Source: Streptomyces liliifuscus
GTDB taxonomy: Bacteria; Actinomycetota; Actinomycetes; Streptomycetales; Streptomycetaceae
DNA: 64,000 nt
Direction: 5' to 3'
Assembly (NCBI RefSeq): GCF_016598615.1
Contig: NZ_CP066831.1
Coordinates: 2,790,001 to 2,854,000, forward strand
Position 1 is the first letter of the stretch. Every line of letters begins with the position of its first letter. Below, piece by piece: positions 8,171 through 16,705 of the stretch. Below the pieces are notes generated by a model. That model had not been told where the DNA came from. It made no database searches and worked only from the letters and a program-made list of their open reading frames with translations. The position numbers and the translations under genes are program-made.

Positions 8171-9805
8171 ATGGCAGCCCGCACCCACACCGTGACCAAC
8201 CAGGCTCCGCCACTGGTCTCGTACGACGTCTTCAACGCCGACCGTGCCCTCGTCGAGGCGGTCGACCGGCACCTCGACCCACAGCTGCTCGACGAGGCGT
8301 ACGCCGATCTGTCGGCCCTCGGGCGGACCTCCGGATCGGCGCAGGTCCAGGCGTGGGGGACGCTGGCCGACGAGAACCCGCCGAAGCTGCGCACCCACGA
8401 CCGCTACGGCAACCGGGTCGACGAGGTCGAGTTCCATCCGTCCTGGCACCGGCTGCTCGGCAAGGGTGTCTCGGCGGGCCTGACGGCGGCCTGGTCACAG
8501 CCCGGCGGGCATGTGCGGCGCGCGGCCGCCTTCGTGGTCTGGACGCAGGTCGAGGCGGGGAACGGCTGCCCGCTGTCGATGACGCACGCGGCGGTGCCCG
8601 CGCTGCGCGCCGACCCGGCGCTCGCCGCCGAGTGGGAGCCCCGCCTCACGTCCATGGTCTACGACCAGGATCTGCGGCCCGCCGGGCAGAAGGCCGGTGT
8701 GCTCTTCGGGATGGGCATGACGGAGAAGCAGGGCGGCAGCGACGTACGCGCCAACACGACGGAGGCGCGGCCGCTCGCCGAGGACGGGACGTACGAGCTG
8801 ACGGGCCACAAGTGGTTCTGCTCGGCGCCGATGTCGGACGGCTTCCTGGTGCTGGCGCAGGCTCCCGGCGGATTGACGTGTTTCCTGGTGCCGCGGGTCC
8901 TCGCGGACGGCACACGGAACGTGTTCCGTATCCAGCGGCTCAAGGACAAGCTGGGCAACCGGTCGAACGCGTCCGCCGAGGTCGAGTTCGACGGCACGTG
9001 GGCGCGCCGGGTCGGGGACGAGGGGCGCGGGGTGCGCACCATCATCGGGATGGTCGCGGCGACCCGGCTGGACTGTGTGCTCGGCTCGGCGGGTCTGATG
9101 CGGCAGGCCGTCTCACAGGCGGTCCACCACTCCATGTACCGCGAGGCGTTCGGCGGCCGGCTGATCGACAAGCCGCTGATGCGGAACGTCCTCGCGGACC
9201 TGGCCCTGGAGTCGGAGGCCGCGACGACGCTCGGGCTGCGCCTGGCCGCCGCGTACGACGACGGGGGCGAGCAGGAGCGGGCGTTCCTGCGGATCGCCGT
9301 ACCGGCCGCGAAGTACTGGGTGACGAAGCGGTGCACGCCGGTCGCGGTGGAGGCCCTGGAGTGCCTGGGCGGCAATGGTTACGTGGAGGAGTCGGGCATG
9401 CCGCGGCTGCTGCGCGAGTCGCCGCTCAACTCCGTCTGGGAGGGCGCGGGCAACATCCAGGCGCTGGACGTCCTGCGCGCCCTGCAACGCGAACCGGCGG
9501 CGCTCAACGCCTACCTCCAGGAGGTCGGCAAGGCCCGCGGCGCCGACCACCGGCTGGACGGCGCGATCAAGAACCTGCTGACCGAACTCGCCGACCTGGA
9601 CGGCATCGAGGGACGCGCCCGGCGACTCGTCGAGCGGATCGCCGTGGTCCTCCAGGGCTCGCTGCTGGTCCGGTTCGCGCCGCCGGAGGTCGCCGACGCG
9701 TTCTGCGCCTCACGCCTCGGCGGGGACTGGGGAGCGTCGTTCGGGACCCTGCCGCACACCCTGGACCTCGGCTCGGTCGTGGAGCGGGCGCGGCCCGTTT
9801 CCTGA
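8171..9805 (+). CDS. aidB: AidB-type acyl-CoA dehydrogenase family protein
   Basis: This 544-residue flavoprotein has extended collinear similarity to E. coli AidB: THTVTNQ at the N-terminus, NPPKLRTHD, HPSWH, GMGMTEKQGGSDVRANTT, KDKLGNRSNAS, and LGGNGYVEESGMPRLLRE with NSVWEGAGN near the C-terminus. AidB in E. coli is part of the adaptive response to alkylation; its exact substrate is unsettled. ATG 8171 gives the family length. It follows sbnA by about 100 bp on the same strand but ends in its own strong terminator, so it is probably a housekeeping gene next to the NRPS cluster. Confidence 0.9.
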   Translation: MAARTHTVTNQAPPLVSYDVFNADRALVEAVDRHLDPQLLDEAYADLSALGRTSGSAQVQAWGTLADENPPKLRTHDRYGNRVDEVEFHPSWHRLLGKGVSAGLTAAWSQPGGHVRRAAAFVVWTQVEAGNGCPLSMTHAAVPALRADPALAAEWEPRLTSMVYDQDLRPAGQKAGVLFGMGMTEKQGGSDVRANTTEARPLAEDGTYELTGHKWFCSAPMSDGFLVLAQAPGGLTCFLVPRVLADGTRNVFRIQRLKDKLGNRSNASAEVEFDGTWARRVGDEGRGVRTIIGMVAATRLDCVLGSAGLMRQAVSQAVHHSMYREAFGGRLIDKPLMRNVLADLALESEAATTLGLRLAAAYDDGGEQERAFLRIAVPAAKYWVTKRCTPVAVEALECLGGNGYVEESGMPRLLRESPLNSVWEGAGNIQALDVLRALQREPAALNAYLQEVGKARGADHRLDGAIKNLLTELADLDGIEGRARRLVERIAVVLQGSLLVRFAPPEVADAFCASRLGGDWGASFGTLPHTLDLGSVVERARPVS

Positions 9806-9830
9806 GCCGCCGTCAACAGACGTACGGGGC

Positions 9831-9870
9831 ACGGGGGTGGTGCTGCGCCGACACGGCACCACCCCCGTTC
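9831..9870 (+). terminator. Strong hairpin terminator after aidB
   Basis: A perfect 13-bp stem, ACGGGGGTGGTGC pairing with GCACCACCCCCGT (9831-9843 and 9856-9868), is followed by TTC. It lies 26 bp after the aidB stop. Confidence 0.85.
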
Positions 9871-9951
9871 CATGGCCCCGTTGAGCGGAGCACGCACACC
9901 GCACGAGGCGGCGTTGCGCCAATTTTTGGACACGCGGCGGAAGTTCACCAG

Positions 9952-9971
9952 GGTTGCAGGGGGTTGCAACC
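9952..9971. promoter_or_regulatory. Inverted repeat GGTTGCA-N6-TGCAACC, candidate operator
   Basis: GGTTGCA at 9952-9958 and TGCAACC at 9965-9971 form a perfect inverted repeat about 160 bp upstream of the GAF-regulator start. The core GGGTTGCA also recurs as a direct repeat (9951 and 9961). The 325-bp gap between aidB and the regulator otherwise holds the aidB terminator and no gene. It could be an autoregulatory operator or a leader hairpin. Confidence 0.4.
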
Positions 9972-10130
9972 TCTCCGCACCCTGCGCGAAATCTCCGCTC
10001 CGCGTCCGGACTGTCGCCCTCCGCGACGGACAGACGGCACTATGAGACGTGCAGTCAGTACGGGTTTCGGGTCCCATGGCCGGGCGGCCGGGACCTGTTG
10101 CCCGCTCAGGCTCTCCGGGAGGACCCAGTG

Positions 10131-11417
10131 GTGTACTCGCCGATGGACGTGACGCGGCTCGCCGCGGTGGACGCAGCGCAGGCGGCACGGGTGCTCGACG
10201 AGGTGCGCAACGCGACCCTGGCCGGAGAGCGCGCCCGGCTCGACCCGCGGCCGGTCATCGGCGAGTCCTGGGGGCGGATGCTGCGCTCCGGCGTCGACCC
10301 CGACCACGACTTCCGGGCCGGCGTGCTCGGTCCCGACGAGATCGAGCGGCGCCGGCGCGACTCCCCGCTGCGGCACGTCCTTCCGGTACTGCGGCAGGGT
10401 CTGCTGTCGGTCGCGGACACCACCCAGCACATCATGGTCGTGGCGGACGCGCAGAGCCGGGTGCTGTGGCGCGAGGGCAGCCGGTCCGTGCTGCGCAAGG
10501 CCGACGGGTTCGGCTTCGAGATCGGCGCGGACTGGCGCGAGGAGGTCGTCGGCACGAACGGTGTCGGCACGCCCGCCGTCGCCCGCCGCCCCGTCCAGGT
10601 CTTCGCCGCCGAACACTTCGTACGCACGCACTCCGCCTGGACCTGCACGGGCGCGCCGATCACCGACCCGCGCGACGGCCGGCTGATCGGGGTCGTGGAC
10701 ATCAGCGGGCCCTGGGAGACCATGCACCCGGCGACGCTCGCCTGGGTCGACTCGGTGGCCAAGCTCGCCGAGGCGCGGCTGCGGGAGCGGCATCTGACCG
10801 CGCTGGACCGGCTGCGCGCGGTGGCGGCGCCGGTGCTCGCCCGGGTCACCGGCCGCGCGCTCGCCGTCGACAAGGACGGCTGGACCGCCGCGATCACCGG
10901 TATGCCGTACGTGGACAGGCTCGCGCTGCCCACCACCATCGGCACGGACCGGATCTGGCTGCCCACGCTCGGCCCCTGCTCGGTGGAACCGCTGCCAGGC
11001 GGCTGGCTGGTGCGTGCCTCGGACGAGGAGCCCGCGCCCCGCGGCGCCACCCGGATCGCCCTCGACCTGTCGCAGCCGCGCCGCTGGTCGGTGACCGTGG
11101 CGGGCGTCACCGGCACCTGGACCCACGAACTGAGCCCGCGCCACGCGGAGTTGCTCTACCTCCTGGCTCTGCACCGCACCGGCCTCAGCGCCGCGGCCCT
11201 GGCCGAGGACCTGTTCGGCGACCCCGCCCGCACGGTGACCGTACGAGCCGAGATGTCACGCGTACGCCGATATCTGGGGGCGGTCCTGGACCATCGGCCG
11301 TATCGTTTCTGCGAATCGGCGGAGGTCCGGACGGTCCTGCCTGACGACCCGCTGGACCTACTCCCGCACTCAACGGCACCGGGAGTACTGAGGGAAAGGC
11401 GGGCCGCCCCTTCTTAG
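10131..11417 (+). CDS. GAF-domain transcriptional regulator, AcoR-like N-terminus without AAA+ domain
   Basis: This 428-residue protein's N-terminal half matches the sensor part of AcoR-type activators: SWGRM near residue 41, a GAF region about 90-215 with EEVVGTNGVGT and WTCTGAPI, and DISGPWE. It lacks the AAA+ sigma54-interaction and Fis domains. Instead the last 110 residues (SPRHAELLYLLALHR, then AEMSRVRRYLG) look like a winged helix-turn-helix. Streptomyces lacks sigma54, so direct DNA binding is expected. GTG 10131 is favoured because GGGAGGA lies just upstream; ATG 10143 is an alternative. The ligand is unknown. Confidence 0.75.
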   Translation: MYSPMDVTRLAAVDAAQAARVLDEVRNATLAGERARLDPRPVIGESWGRMLRSGVDPDHDFRAGVLGPDEIERRRRDSPLRHVLPVLRQGLLSVADTTQHIMVVADAQSRVLWREGSRSVLRKADGFGFEIGADWREEVVGTNGVGTPAVARRPVQVFAAEHFVRTHSAWTCTGAPITDPRDGRLIGVVDISGPWETMHPATLAWVDSVAKLAEARLRERHLTALDRLRAVAAPVLARVTGRALAVDKDGWTAAITGMPYVDRLALPTTIGTDRIWLPTLGPCSVEPLPGGWLVRASDEEPAPRGATRIALDLSQPRRWSVTVAGVTGTWTHELSPRHAELLYLLALHRTGLSAAALAEDLFGDPARTVTVRAEMSRVRRYLGAVLDHRPYRFCESAEVRTVLPDDPLDLLPHSTAPGVLRERRAAPS

Positions 11418-11584
11418 GGGGCGGCAGCCCAGAGCGAACCCGTCTGCTCCCTACCTATTCCGGGGTATTCGACCGGACTCGCCACACCCTGACGTACCAT
11501 CCTTCCCACGGCCCCCCACATCTGTCCCCTCCAGCACTCAACCGCCGGATCGCAGGAGGCAGTTGGCCGACGACGGGAGGACCT

Positions 11585-12988
11585 ATGACGTACCGAGGCA
11601 GACATCGCCGCCGGAAGAAGGGGCGTGTCCTGCGGGCCACGCTGTCCGGGACCGCCCTCGCCCTCACCGCCGCCGCCACCATCATCAGCACCTCGCAGGC
11701 CGCCGGAAGCGACAACCCCGGCCCGCTGACGTCGATCACCTCCTCCTCCGAGGTCAACAAGCTCCAGCTGCACGAGAACCTGGTCAGCGGCACGACGCTC
11801 GACACGCTCCAGAGCGGAATGGGCGGGAACGTCGGAGTCGGCGCCGTCCTCGAGAGCGCCAACCACCCGATGCGGAACAAGGCCGACTGCGACGACACCG
11901 AGTCGGCGGCCCTGCCCGTCGAGCCGGCCGCCACCCGCGCCTACTGCTGGGACAGCGGGGACGCGACGACACAGAAGTGGCTACCGCAGTCCGTCACCAC
12001 CTCCGGGGACGCCGACAACGACGGCAAGTGGGGCTCCGACCGGGTCATCCTCGCGGGCTGGACGCACAACGACCACAAGGCGGGCGAGCCCGCCGACGAC
12101 AAGGGCCTCGCCCGGGTCGCGTTCATCGACGCGAACGACCCCAAGAACCTCAGGTACCGCTGGGTCCTGCTGGTCGCCCCGCTCTCCGGCGGCAAGGACT
12201 TCGGAGCGGTCCGCTCCCACGTCGGCGGCATGGTCTGGTACCAGGACAAGCTGATCGTCACCGCGAAGAACGGCGCCGATCACAACAACGCGCTGTTCGT
12301 CTTCGACATGAACCGCATCCTCCAGGCCGACGTCAACAGCACCGAGATCGGCAAGGTGAGCGGCGGCTGGTCGGCACGCGGCTACCAGTACGTGATGCCG
12401 GCCATCGGCTCGTACAACCTCACCGGCGGGGCCTGTTCCGCGAGCAACAACAACGCGGTCCCCTGCTTCGGCTCGATCTCCCTGGACCGTACGTCGACAC
12501 CGGACAGCCTGGTCGCGAACGAGTGGTTCAGCTCGGGCGGCAGCGAACCGGCCCGCGTCTGGCGCTACCACTACAGCACCGCGAGCGACCGCACCGGCCT
12601 GCTCGGCAGCAACGCCAGTGGCAACGTGAACGCCGACGAGGCGTACGAGACCGACGCCGTCGGGCTGCAGGGCGTCCTCTCCCACAAACCGAGCGGCGCG
12701 AGCAAGGCCGACTGGTACGCGGGGTACGCACCGGGCACCCGCGACCGGCACGGCACGCTCTGGCGGCAGAACGAGAGCATCGCCAAGGCCGCGAAGTGCG
12801 GGGCCGGCGGGTCGTACGCCTGCTGGGGGCAGCACACCGAGTCCCTGTCGTACTGGCAGGAGACCGGCGAGCTGTGGACCCTCACCGAGTGGGCGGCGAA
12901 CAAGGACAACGAATGGGAGCTGCCCGCCATCCCGGAGCGCGTCCTGTACGCGGTCCCGCTGTCGGAGGTCGACGGCTCGGTGGAGTAG
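11585..12988 (+). CDS. Secreted protein of unknown function
   Basis: This 467-residue protein begins with a strongly basic segment (RGRHRRRKKGR), then a hydrophobic core and ISTSQAAG, a typical secretion signal cleaved near residue 38. The mature part is rich in W, G, N and D, with Asp-rich turns (GDADNDGKWGSD) and four or more Cys. It may be a beta-propeller or other repetitive extracellular fold, but I do not recognise a family. GGGAGGA immediately precedes ATG 11585. It stands alone, bounded by a 167-bp upstream gap and a terminator downstream. Confidence 0.85.
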   Translation: MTYRGRHRRRKKGRVLRATLSGTALALTAAATIISTSQAAGSDNPGPLTSITSSSEVNKLQLHENLVSGTTLDTLQSGMGGNVGVGAVLESANHPMRNKADCDDTESAALPVEPAATRAYCWDSGDATTQKWLPQSVTTSGDADNDGKWGSDRVILAGWTHNDHKAGEPADDKGLARVAFIDANDPKNLRYRWVLLVAPLSGGKDFGAVRSHVGGMVWYQDKLIVTAKNGADHNNALFVFDMNRILQADVNSTEIGKVSGGWSARGYQYVMPAIGSYNLTGGACSASNNNAVPCFGSISLDRTSTPDSLVANEWFSSGGSEPARVWRYHYSTASDRTGLLGSNASGNVNADEAYETDAVGLQGVLSHKPSGASKADWYAGYAPGTRDRHGTLWRQNESIAKAAKCGAGGSYACWGQHTESLSYWQETGELWTLTEWAANKDNEWELPAIPERVLYAVPLSEVDGSVE

Positions 12989-13063
12989 TCCGAAGGCCCC
13001 GGCGGCCTGGCCTCGGGCGTCAGCGGTGAGCCCGTACGAGTCGTCAACGTGAGCACCCGTGGA

Positions 13064-13095
13064 GGCGGGCCCCGCTTTGGAGCGGGGCCCGCCTT
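13064..13095 (+). terminator. Hairpin terminator after the secreted protein gene
   Basis: GGCGGGCCCCGC (13064-13075) pairs perfectly with GCGGGGCCCGCC (13082-13093) across a 6-base loop. It lies about 75 bp after the stop at 12988. Confidence 0.85.
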
Positions 13096-13113
13096 CGTGG
13101 TTCGCTGGCCCGC

Positions 13114-13683
13114 ATGAGCATCGCTGTGACCACTTGGTCCCTGGAGCAGGTCTCCCCGGCCGAGCAGCTGCCCGCCGCCGCCCCCGACGGCGACGTCCGG
13201 ATCGTCCGCGCCGAGGTGCCCTCCCCCGAGTTCAGCCGCTATCTGTACGCGGCGGTCGGCGGCGACATCCGCTGGACGGACCGGCTCGGCTGGACGTACG
13301 CGCAGTGGCAGGAGGACCTGGACCGGCCGGGCGTGGAGACCTGGGTCGCGTACGACCGCGGGACGCCCGCCGGATACGTACAGCTGGAGCCGCAGGACGA
13401 CGGCGTCGTGGAGATCGTCTACTTCGGGCTGATCCCCGCCTTCCGGGGCCGGCGCATCGGCGGGCACCTCCTCTCCCACGGCGTGGCACGCGCCTGGGAC
13501 CTGGCCGACCGGTGGCCGGGGCGGGCGCAGACGAAGCGCGTCTGGTTGCATACATGCAGCAAGGACGGCGAGCACGCGATGGACAACTACCTGCGCCGCG
13601 GCTTCAAGCTCTTCGACACGAAGGTCGAGGAGGAGCCGGACGTGACGGCACCCGGGCCCTGGCCCGGAGCACACGTAGGCTGA
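13114..13683 (+). CDS. GNAT family N-acetyltransferase
   Basis: This 189-residue protein carries the acetyl-CoA loop in the form FRGRRIGGHLL at about residue 110, preceded by the beta4 segment GVVEIVYFGLIP. The order (AGYVQLEPQ, then VEIVYFGL, then RGRRIGG) is that of GNAT enzymes. The acceptor is unknown. The start codon follows the terminator by only 18 bases and has no clear Shine-Dalgarno, so a leaderless mRNA is possible. It is probably not part of the sulfur operon, because an operator-like inverted repeat and a 370-bp gap separate them. Confidence 0.8.
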   Translation: MSIAVTTWSLEQVSPAEQLPAAAPDGDVRIVRAEVPSPEFSRYLYAAVGGDIRWTDRLGWTYAQWQEDLDRPGVETWVAYDRGTPAGYVQLEPQDDGVVEIVYFGLIPAFRGRRIGGHLLSHGVARAWDLADRWPGRAQTKRVWLHTCSKDGEHAMDNYLRRGFKLFDTKVEEEPDVTAPGPWPGAHVG

Positions 13684-13736
13684 CCTGGCACGACGTGGCC
13701 GGATCCGGACCATGCCCCCGGCCGTGTGACCGACAC

Positions 13737-13767
13737 CACCCTTGTCTTGCATATCGAGACAAGGGTG
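13737..13767. promoter_or_regulatory. 11-bp-arm inverted repeat upstream of sirA, candidate operator
   Basis: CACCCTTGTCT (13737-13747) and AGACAAGGGTG (13757-13767) flank TGCATATCG. A further half-site, CCCTTGTCTCG, recurs at 13957-13967, about 90 bp before the sirA start. The 370-bp gap contains no gene. Position and repetition suggest a regulator site controlling the sulfur operon; a terminator for the acetyltransferase gene is less likely because no T-run follows. The cognate protein is unknown. Confidence 0.55.
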
Positions 13768-14053
13768 TCCGCATCGTGGACGAAGCTGGACTGTGTCCAG
13801 ATTGCCGTGACACGCTTCCGTCATGTCTGGAACTGGAATTGCCTTGGTGAGTCGGCGGCACGTCGACCTCGGCCGCATGTCCAGCGCCATCTGTCCGGCC
13901 TGCTGACACAAGGCACCGGGGGCCTCTGACCCCGAGCCCAGCACTTCCGACATCCCCCCTTGTCTCGCCTGCGCAAAGACGCGCACGTATGCCCACATGC
14001 GCCCACCCGCGCAGGTAAGAGCCGCATCCGCCTGTCCCGAAGGACGTAGAACC

Positions 14054-15751
14054 ATGGCCGCCACCCCACAGGATCCAGCTGCCGCAACGCCCCGCCGCAA
14101 GGTGAGCCGTCACCGTGGCGAGGGTCAGTGGGCCGTGGGTCACTACACCCCGCTGAACGGCAACGAGCAGTTCAAGAAGGACGACGACGGTCTCAACGTG
14201 CGGACACGCATTGAGACGATCTACTCCAAGCGGGGCTTCGACTCGATCGACCCCAACGACCTGCGCGGACGGATGCGCTGGTGGGGCCTCTACACCCAGC
14301 GCAAGCCCGGGATCGACGGCGGCAAGACCGCGATCCTGGAGCCGGAGGAGCTGGACGACAAGTACTTCATGCTGCGGGTGCGGATCGACGGCGGACGCCT
14401 CACCACCCAGCAGCTGCGGGTCATCGGCGAGATCTCGCAGGAGTTCGCGCGGGGCACCGCGGACCTCACCGACCGGCAGAACGTCCAGTACCACTGGATC
14501 CGTATCGAGGACGTCCCGGAGATCTGGGAGCGCCTGGAGGCCGTCGGGCTGTCCACTACCGAGGCCTGCGGTGACACGCCCCGGGTGATCCTCGGCTCGC
14601 CCGTCGCCGGGATCGCCGAGGACGAGATCATCGACGGCACCCCGGCCATCGAGGAGATCCACCGCCGGGTCATCGGCAACAAGGACTTCTCGAACCTGCC
14701 CCGCAAGTTCAAGACCGCGATCTCCGGCTCGCCGCTGCTCGACGTGGCGCACGAGATCAACGACGTCGCGTTCGTCGGCGTGAACCACCCGGAGCACGGC
14801 CCCGGCTTCGACCTCTGGGTCGGCGGCGGCCTCTCCACCAACCCGAAGATCGGCCAGCGCCTGGGCGCCTGGGTGCCGCTCGACGAGGTCGCGGACGTCC
14901 ACATCGGCGTCCTGTCGATCTTCCGCGACTACGGCTACCGGCGCCTGCGTACGCGCGCCCGGCTGAAGTTCCTGGTCGCCGACTGGGGTGTCGAGAAGTT
15001 CCGGCAGATCCTCGAGGACGAGTACCTGGAGCGCAAGCTCGTCGACGGGCCCGCTCCCGACCAGCCGGTCGCCCGCTGGCGCGACCACGTCGGTGTGCAC
15101 CGTCAGCAGGACGGCCGCTACTACGTGGGCTTCGCCCCGCGCGTGGGCCGTGTGGACGGCGCGACCCTCACCAAGATCGCCGAACTGGCCGAGGCGCACG
15201 GCTCGGGCCGGCTGCGCACCACCGTCGAGCAGAAGATGATCGTGCTCGACGTGGAGCAGGACCGGATCGACTCGCTGGTCGAGGGCCTGGAGTCGCTCGA
15301 CCTGACCGCCAAGCCGTCGCCCTTCCGGCGCGGCACGATGGCCTGCACCGGCATCGAGTACTGCAAGCTCGCCATCGTCGAGACCAAGGCCCGCGGTGCC
15401 TCGCTGATCGACGAACTCGAGCGCCGCATCCCCGAGTTCGACGAGCCCATCACCATCAACATCAACGGCTGCCCGAACGCCTGCGCCCGTATCCAGGTCG
15501 CGGACATCGGTCTCAAGGGCCAGTTGATGCTCAACGACCAGGGCGAGCAGGTCGAGGGCTACCAGGTGCACCTCGGCGGCGCGCTCGGCCTCGAGGCCGG
15601 CTTCGGCCGCAAGGTCCGTGGCCTGAAGGTCACTTCGGACGACCTGCCCGACTACGTCGAGCGCGTGCTGAAGCGCTTCGAGGAGCAGCGCGAGGACGGC
15701 GAGCGCTTCGCCACCTGGGCCACGCGGGCTTCCGAGGAGTCGCTGTCATGA
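14054..15751 (+). CDS. sirA: Assimilatory ferredoxin-type sulfite (nitrite/sulfite) reductase
   Basis: This 565-residue protein reduces sulfite to sulfide by six electrons using siroheme and a [4Fe-4S] cluster. The cluster ligands are C431 and C437 (ACTGIEYC) and C473 and C477 (GCPNAC), the C-x5-C ... C-x3-C pattern of the family. The duplicated ferredoxin-like repeats are visible through LTDRQNVQYHW at about residue 140. ATG 14054 follows GAAGGA at 14037. It is first of a coupled operon; its TGA overlaps the ATG of the next small gene, and downstream cysH and a sirohydrochlorin chelatase identify sulfite rather than nitrite as the substrate. Confidence 0.93.
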   Translation: MAATPQDPAAATPRRKVSRHRGEGQWAVGHYTPLNGNEQFKKDDDGLNVRTRIETIYSKRGFDSIDPNDLRGRMRWWGLYTQRKPGIDGGKTAILEPEELDDKYFMLRVRIDGGRLTTQQLRVIGEISQEFARGTADLTDRQNVQYHWIRIEDVPEIWERLEAVGLSTTEACGDTPRVILGSPVAGIAEDEIIDGTPAIEEIHRRVIGNKDFSNLPRKFKTAISGSPLLDVAHEINDVAFVGVNHPEHGPGFDLWVGGGLSTNPKIGQRLGAWVPLDEVADVHIGVLSIFRDYGYRRLRTRARLKFLVADWGVEKFRQILEDEYLERKLVDGPAPDQPVARWRDHVGVHRQQDGRYYVGFAPRVGRVDGATLTKIAELAEAHGSGRLRTTVEQKMIVLDVEQDRIDSLVEGLESLDLTAKPSPFRRGTMACTGIEYCKLAIVETKARGASLIDELERRIPEFDEPITININGCPNACARIQVADIGLKGQLMLNDQGEQVEGYQVHLGGALGLEAGFGRKVRGLKVTSDDLPDYVERVLKRFEEQREDGERFATWATRASEESLS

Positions 15752-15927
15752 GTGAGCGTGCGGCGCCCTTCTACTGCCCCTACTGCGGTGACGAGGACCT
15801 GCGTCCCAGCGAGCAGGGGCACGGCGCGTGGGAATGCGCGGCATGCAATCGAGCCTTCCAACTGAAGTTCCTCGGGCTGCTGTCCCGAGGAGTTCAGCGC
15901 AACGACGGTGGAGGGGACGAGATATGA
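15748..15927 (+). CDS. Small CxxC zinc-ribbon-like protein in the sulfur operon
   Basis: This 59-residue protein has start and stop codons that overlap both neighbours: ATG 15748 overlaps the sirA TGA, and its own TGA (15925-15927) overlaps the cysH ATG. It contains two metal-binding knuckles, FYCPYCGDEDL (C10, C13) and WECAACNRAFQL (C30, C33), spaced as in a rubredoxin-like zinc ribbon. Translational coupling on both sides argues it is real and stoichiometrically linked with SirA and CysH. A role in cluster or siroheme protein maturation, or as an electron or metal carrier, is only inference. Confidence 0.88.
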   Translation: MSERAAPFYCPYCGDEDLRPSEQGHGAWECAACNRAFQLKFLGLLSRGVQRNDGGGDEI

Positions 15928-16661
15928 CGACCGTTCAGACCGATACCGAGAATCAGACCGACCTCGATCGCGGCCGGGACGCCGAGCTCAAGGCTCTCGC
16001 CGAGCAGGCCGGCCGTGACCTGGAGGACGCCTCCGCCCTGGAGATCCTCCAGTGGGCGGTGGACACCTTCGGCAAGCAGTTCTGCGTGACCTCCTCGATG
16101 GAGGACGCGGTGGTCGCCCACCTCGCCTCCCGCGCGAGGCCCGGCGTGGACGTCGTCTTCCTCGACACCGGCTACCACTTCGAGGAGACCATCGGCACCC
16201 GGGACGCGGTCGAGGCCGTGATGGACGTCAACGTCATCACGCTCACCCCGCGCCAGACCGTGGCCGAGCAGGACGCCGAGTACGGGCCGAAGCTGCACGA
16301 CCGCAACCCCGACCTGTGCTGCGCGCTGCGGAAGGTCAAGCCCCTCGAAGAAGGGCTCACCAAGTACAGCGCCTGGGCGACGGGCCTGCGCCGCGACGAG
16401 TCCCCCACCCGGGCGAACACCCCGGTCGTCGGCTGGGACGAGAAGCGCCGCAAGGTCAAGATCTCGCCGATCGCCCGCTGGACGCAGGACGACGTCGACG
16501 CGTACGTCACCGAGCACGGCGTACTCACCAACCCCCTGCTGATGGACGGCTACGCGTCCGTCGGCTGCGCCCCCTGCACCCGCCGGGTGCTGGAGGGCGA
16601 GGACGCGCGCGCCGGCCGCTGGGCGGGCCGCGCGAAGACCGAGTGCGGGCTGCACGGCTGA
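15924..16661 (+). CDS. cysH: Assimilatory APS reductase (phosphoadenylyl-sulfate reductase family)
   Basis: This 245-residue enzyme reduces adenylyl sulfate to sulfite with thioredoxin. The PAPS/APS-binding region has SMEDAVVAHL and FLDTGYHFEET. The adjacent Cys pair in DLCCALRK and the pair in GCAPCTRR are the [4Fe-4S] ligands that mark APS-using enzymes, and ECGLH at the C-terminus carries the catalytic cysteine. ATG overlaps the upstream stop. Presence of cysC downstream means PAPS can also be made, but the cluster cysteines favour APS as the reductase substrate. Confidence 0.93.
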   Translation: MTTVQTDTENQTDLDRGRDAELKALAEQAGRDLEDASALEILQWAVDTFGKQFCVTSSMEDAVVAHLASRARPGVDVVFLDTGYHFEETIGTRDAVEAVMDVNVITLTPRQTVAEQDAEYGPKLHDRNPDLCCALRKVKPLEEGLTKYSAWATGLRRDESPTRANTPVVGWDEKRRKVKISPIARWTQDDVDAYVTEHGVLTNPLLMDGYASVGCAPCTRRVLEGEDARAGRWAGRAKTECGLHG

Positions 16662-16705
16662 CCATGGCTGCTGCTTCGATGAATTCGATGAACCAGGAGA
16701 TTCAA

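Noticed and set aside
8171..9805. Acyl-CoA dehydrogenase as part of the NRPS pathway
   Set aside because: Its match is to AidB, it has its own terminator and is separated from sbnA by a gap; pathway membership is not supported.
13737..13767. Terminator for the GNAT acetyltransferase gene
   Set aside because: It has a 9-base A+T-containing loop, no T-run and a repeated half-site downstream, all more typical of a protein-binding site.
13684..14053. SAM or cobalamin riboswitch ahead of sirA
   Set aside because: I could not find the conserved cores of these RNAs; the visible structure is an operator-like palindrome.
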